A stretch of 64,000 nt of DNA, from assembly GCA_947044365.1 (NCBI GenBank), contig OX345636.1, positions 36,419,212-36,483,211 on the forward strand, written 5' to 3'. This document shows, piece after piece, positions 63,981 to 64,000 of the stretch. The DNA comes from Petrosia ficiformis. Its lineage: Eukaryota > Porifera > Demospongiae > Haplosclerida > Petrosiidae. The translations under genes were made by a program, and so were the position numbers. Under the pieces are notes generated by a model, which was given only the letters and a program-made list of their open reading frames with translations, was not told the origin of the DNA and ran no database searches. How positions within the stretch are numbered: the first letter of the stretch is position 1; each line of letters opens with the position of its first letter.

Positions 63981-64000
63981 CTGTAAGCAATTGTCATTAT

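Overview
This is a eukaryotic, almost certainly invertebrate metazoan, genomic window. It is AT-rich and intron-dense, with short TA microsatellites and many DNA-transposon, MITE and DIRS/gypsy relics. It has no operons, no ribosome-binding-site-led genes and no CRISPR array. The repeat types (pogo with long TIRs, DIRS-like, Crypton, Penelope-like, MULE, piggyBac MITE) fit a sponge or cnidarian. A demosponge is my guess, not a demonstrated fact.

One gene dominates the window: a giant RNF213 (mysterin)-like AAA+ ATPase/E3 ubiquitin ligase on the minus strand, running from the right edge (63980) to about 4289. I could assemble 36 exons (about 9.0 kb, about 3,000 codons) whose reading phases agree at every junction. 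The chain holds the RNF213 N-terminal/stalk region (exons 1-21), a P-loop of an upstream AAA unit split by an intron (exons 22-23), the first canonical AAA module (Walker A GETGVGKT in exon 28, Walker B IFFDEVNT in exon 31, sensor-like VAACNPHR in exon 32), the second canonical module (Walker A GPPGCSKT, Walker B VVLMDEAG, both in exon 32) and the conserved stretch after the AAA core (NTPAPFLNRFEKF in exon 34). The start codon and first exons lie beyond 64000. The RING and C-terminal exons must lie to the left of position 1. One in-frame TAA in exon 25 (18977-18979) is the only lesion found.

The large introns are graveyards of mobile elements, and their size follows the insertions. Left flank 1-4.2 kb: hairpin MITEs, a repeat pair, a tRNA-like fragment and a pogo transposase relic. 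Intron 26 (10.0-18.5 kb): two DIRS-type tyrosine-recombinase relics, a Ty3/gypsy element with integrase placed before reverse transcriptase and a 3' LTR, a Penelope-like GIY-YIG fragment and another pogo relic. Intron 22 (20.5-21.7 kb): a piggyBac-type MITE with TTAA duplications. Intron 18 (22.7-28.5 kb): a Tc1/mariner relic, paired hairpins, and a DIRS-like element split by a repeat insertion. Intron 17 (28.6-36.8 kb): a 4.4-kb pogo element with about 100-bp TIRs, and a Crypton tyrosine recombinase. Intron 13 (39.5-43.6 kb): a DIRS-like relic. Intron 7 (46.6-50.1 kb): gypsy integrase and MULE relics. The N-terminal introns (50-63 kb) carry small non-autonomous repeat families and one long-armed palindrome.

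I saw no second host gene and no clearly new biological system. The most unusual points are the premature stop in a giant immune E3 gene, the INT-before-RT order of the gypsy element, the 4.4-kb pogo element with long TIRs, the precise insertion that defines the R1 repeat family, and a palindrome carrying a hammerhead-like core.
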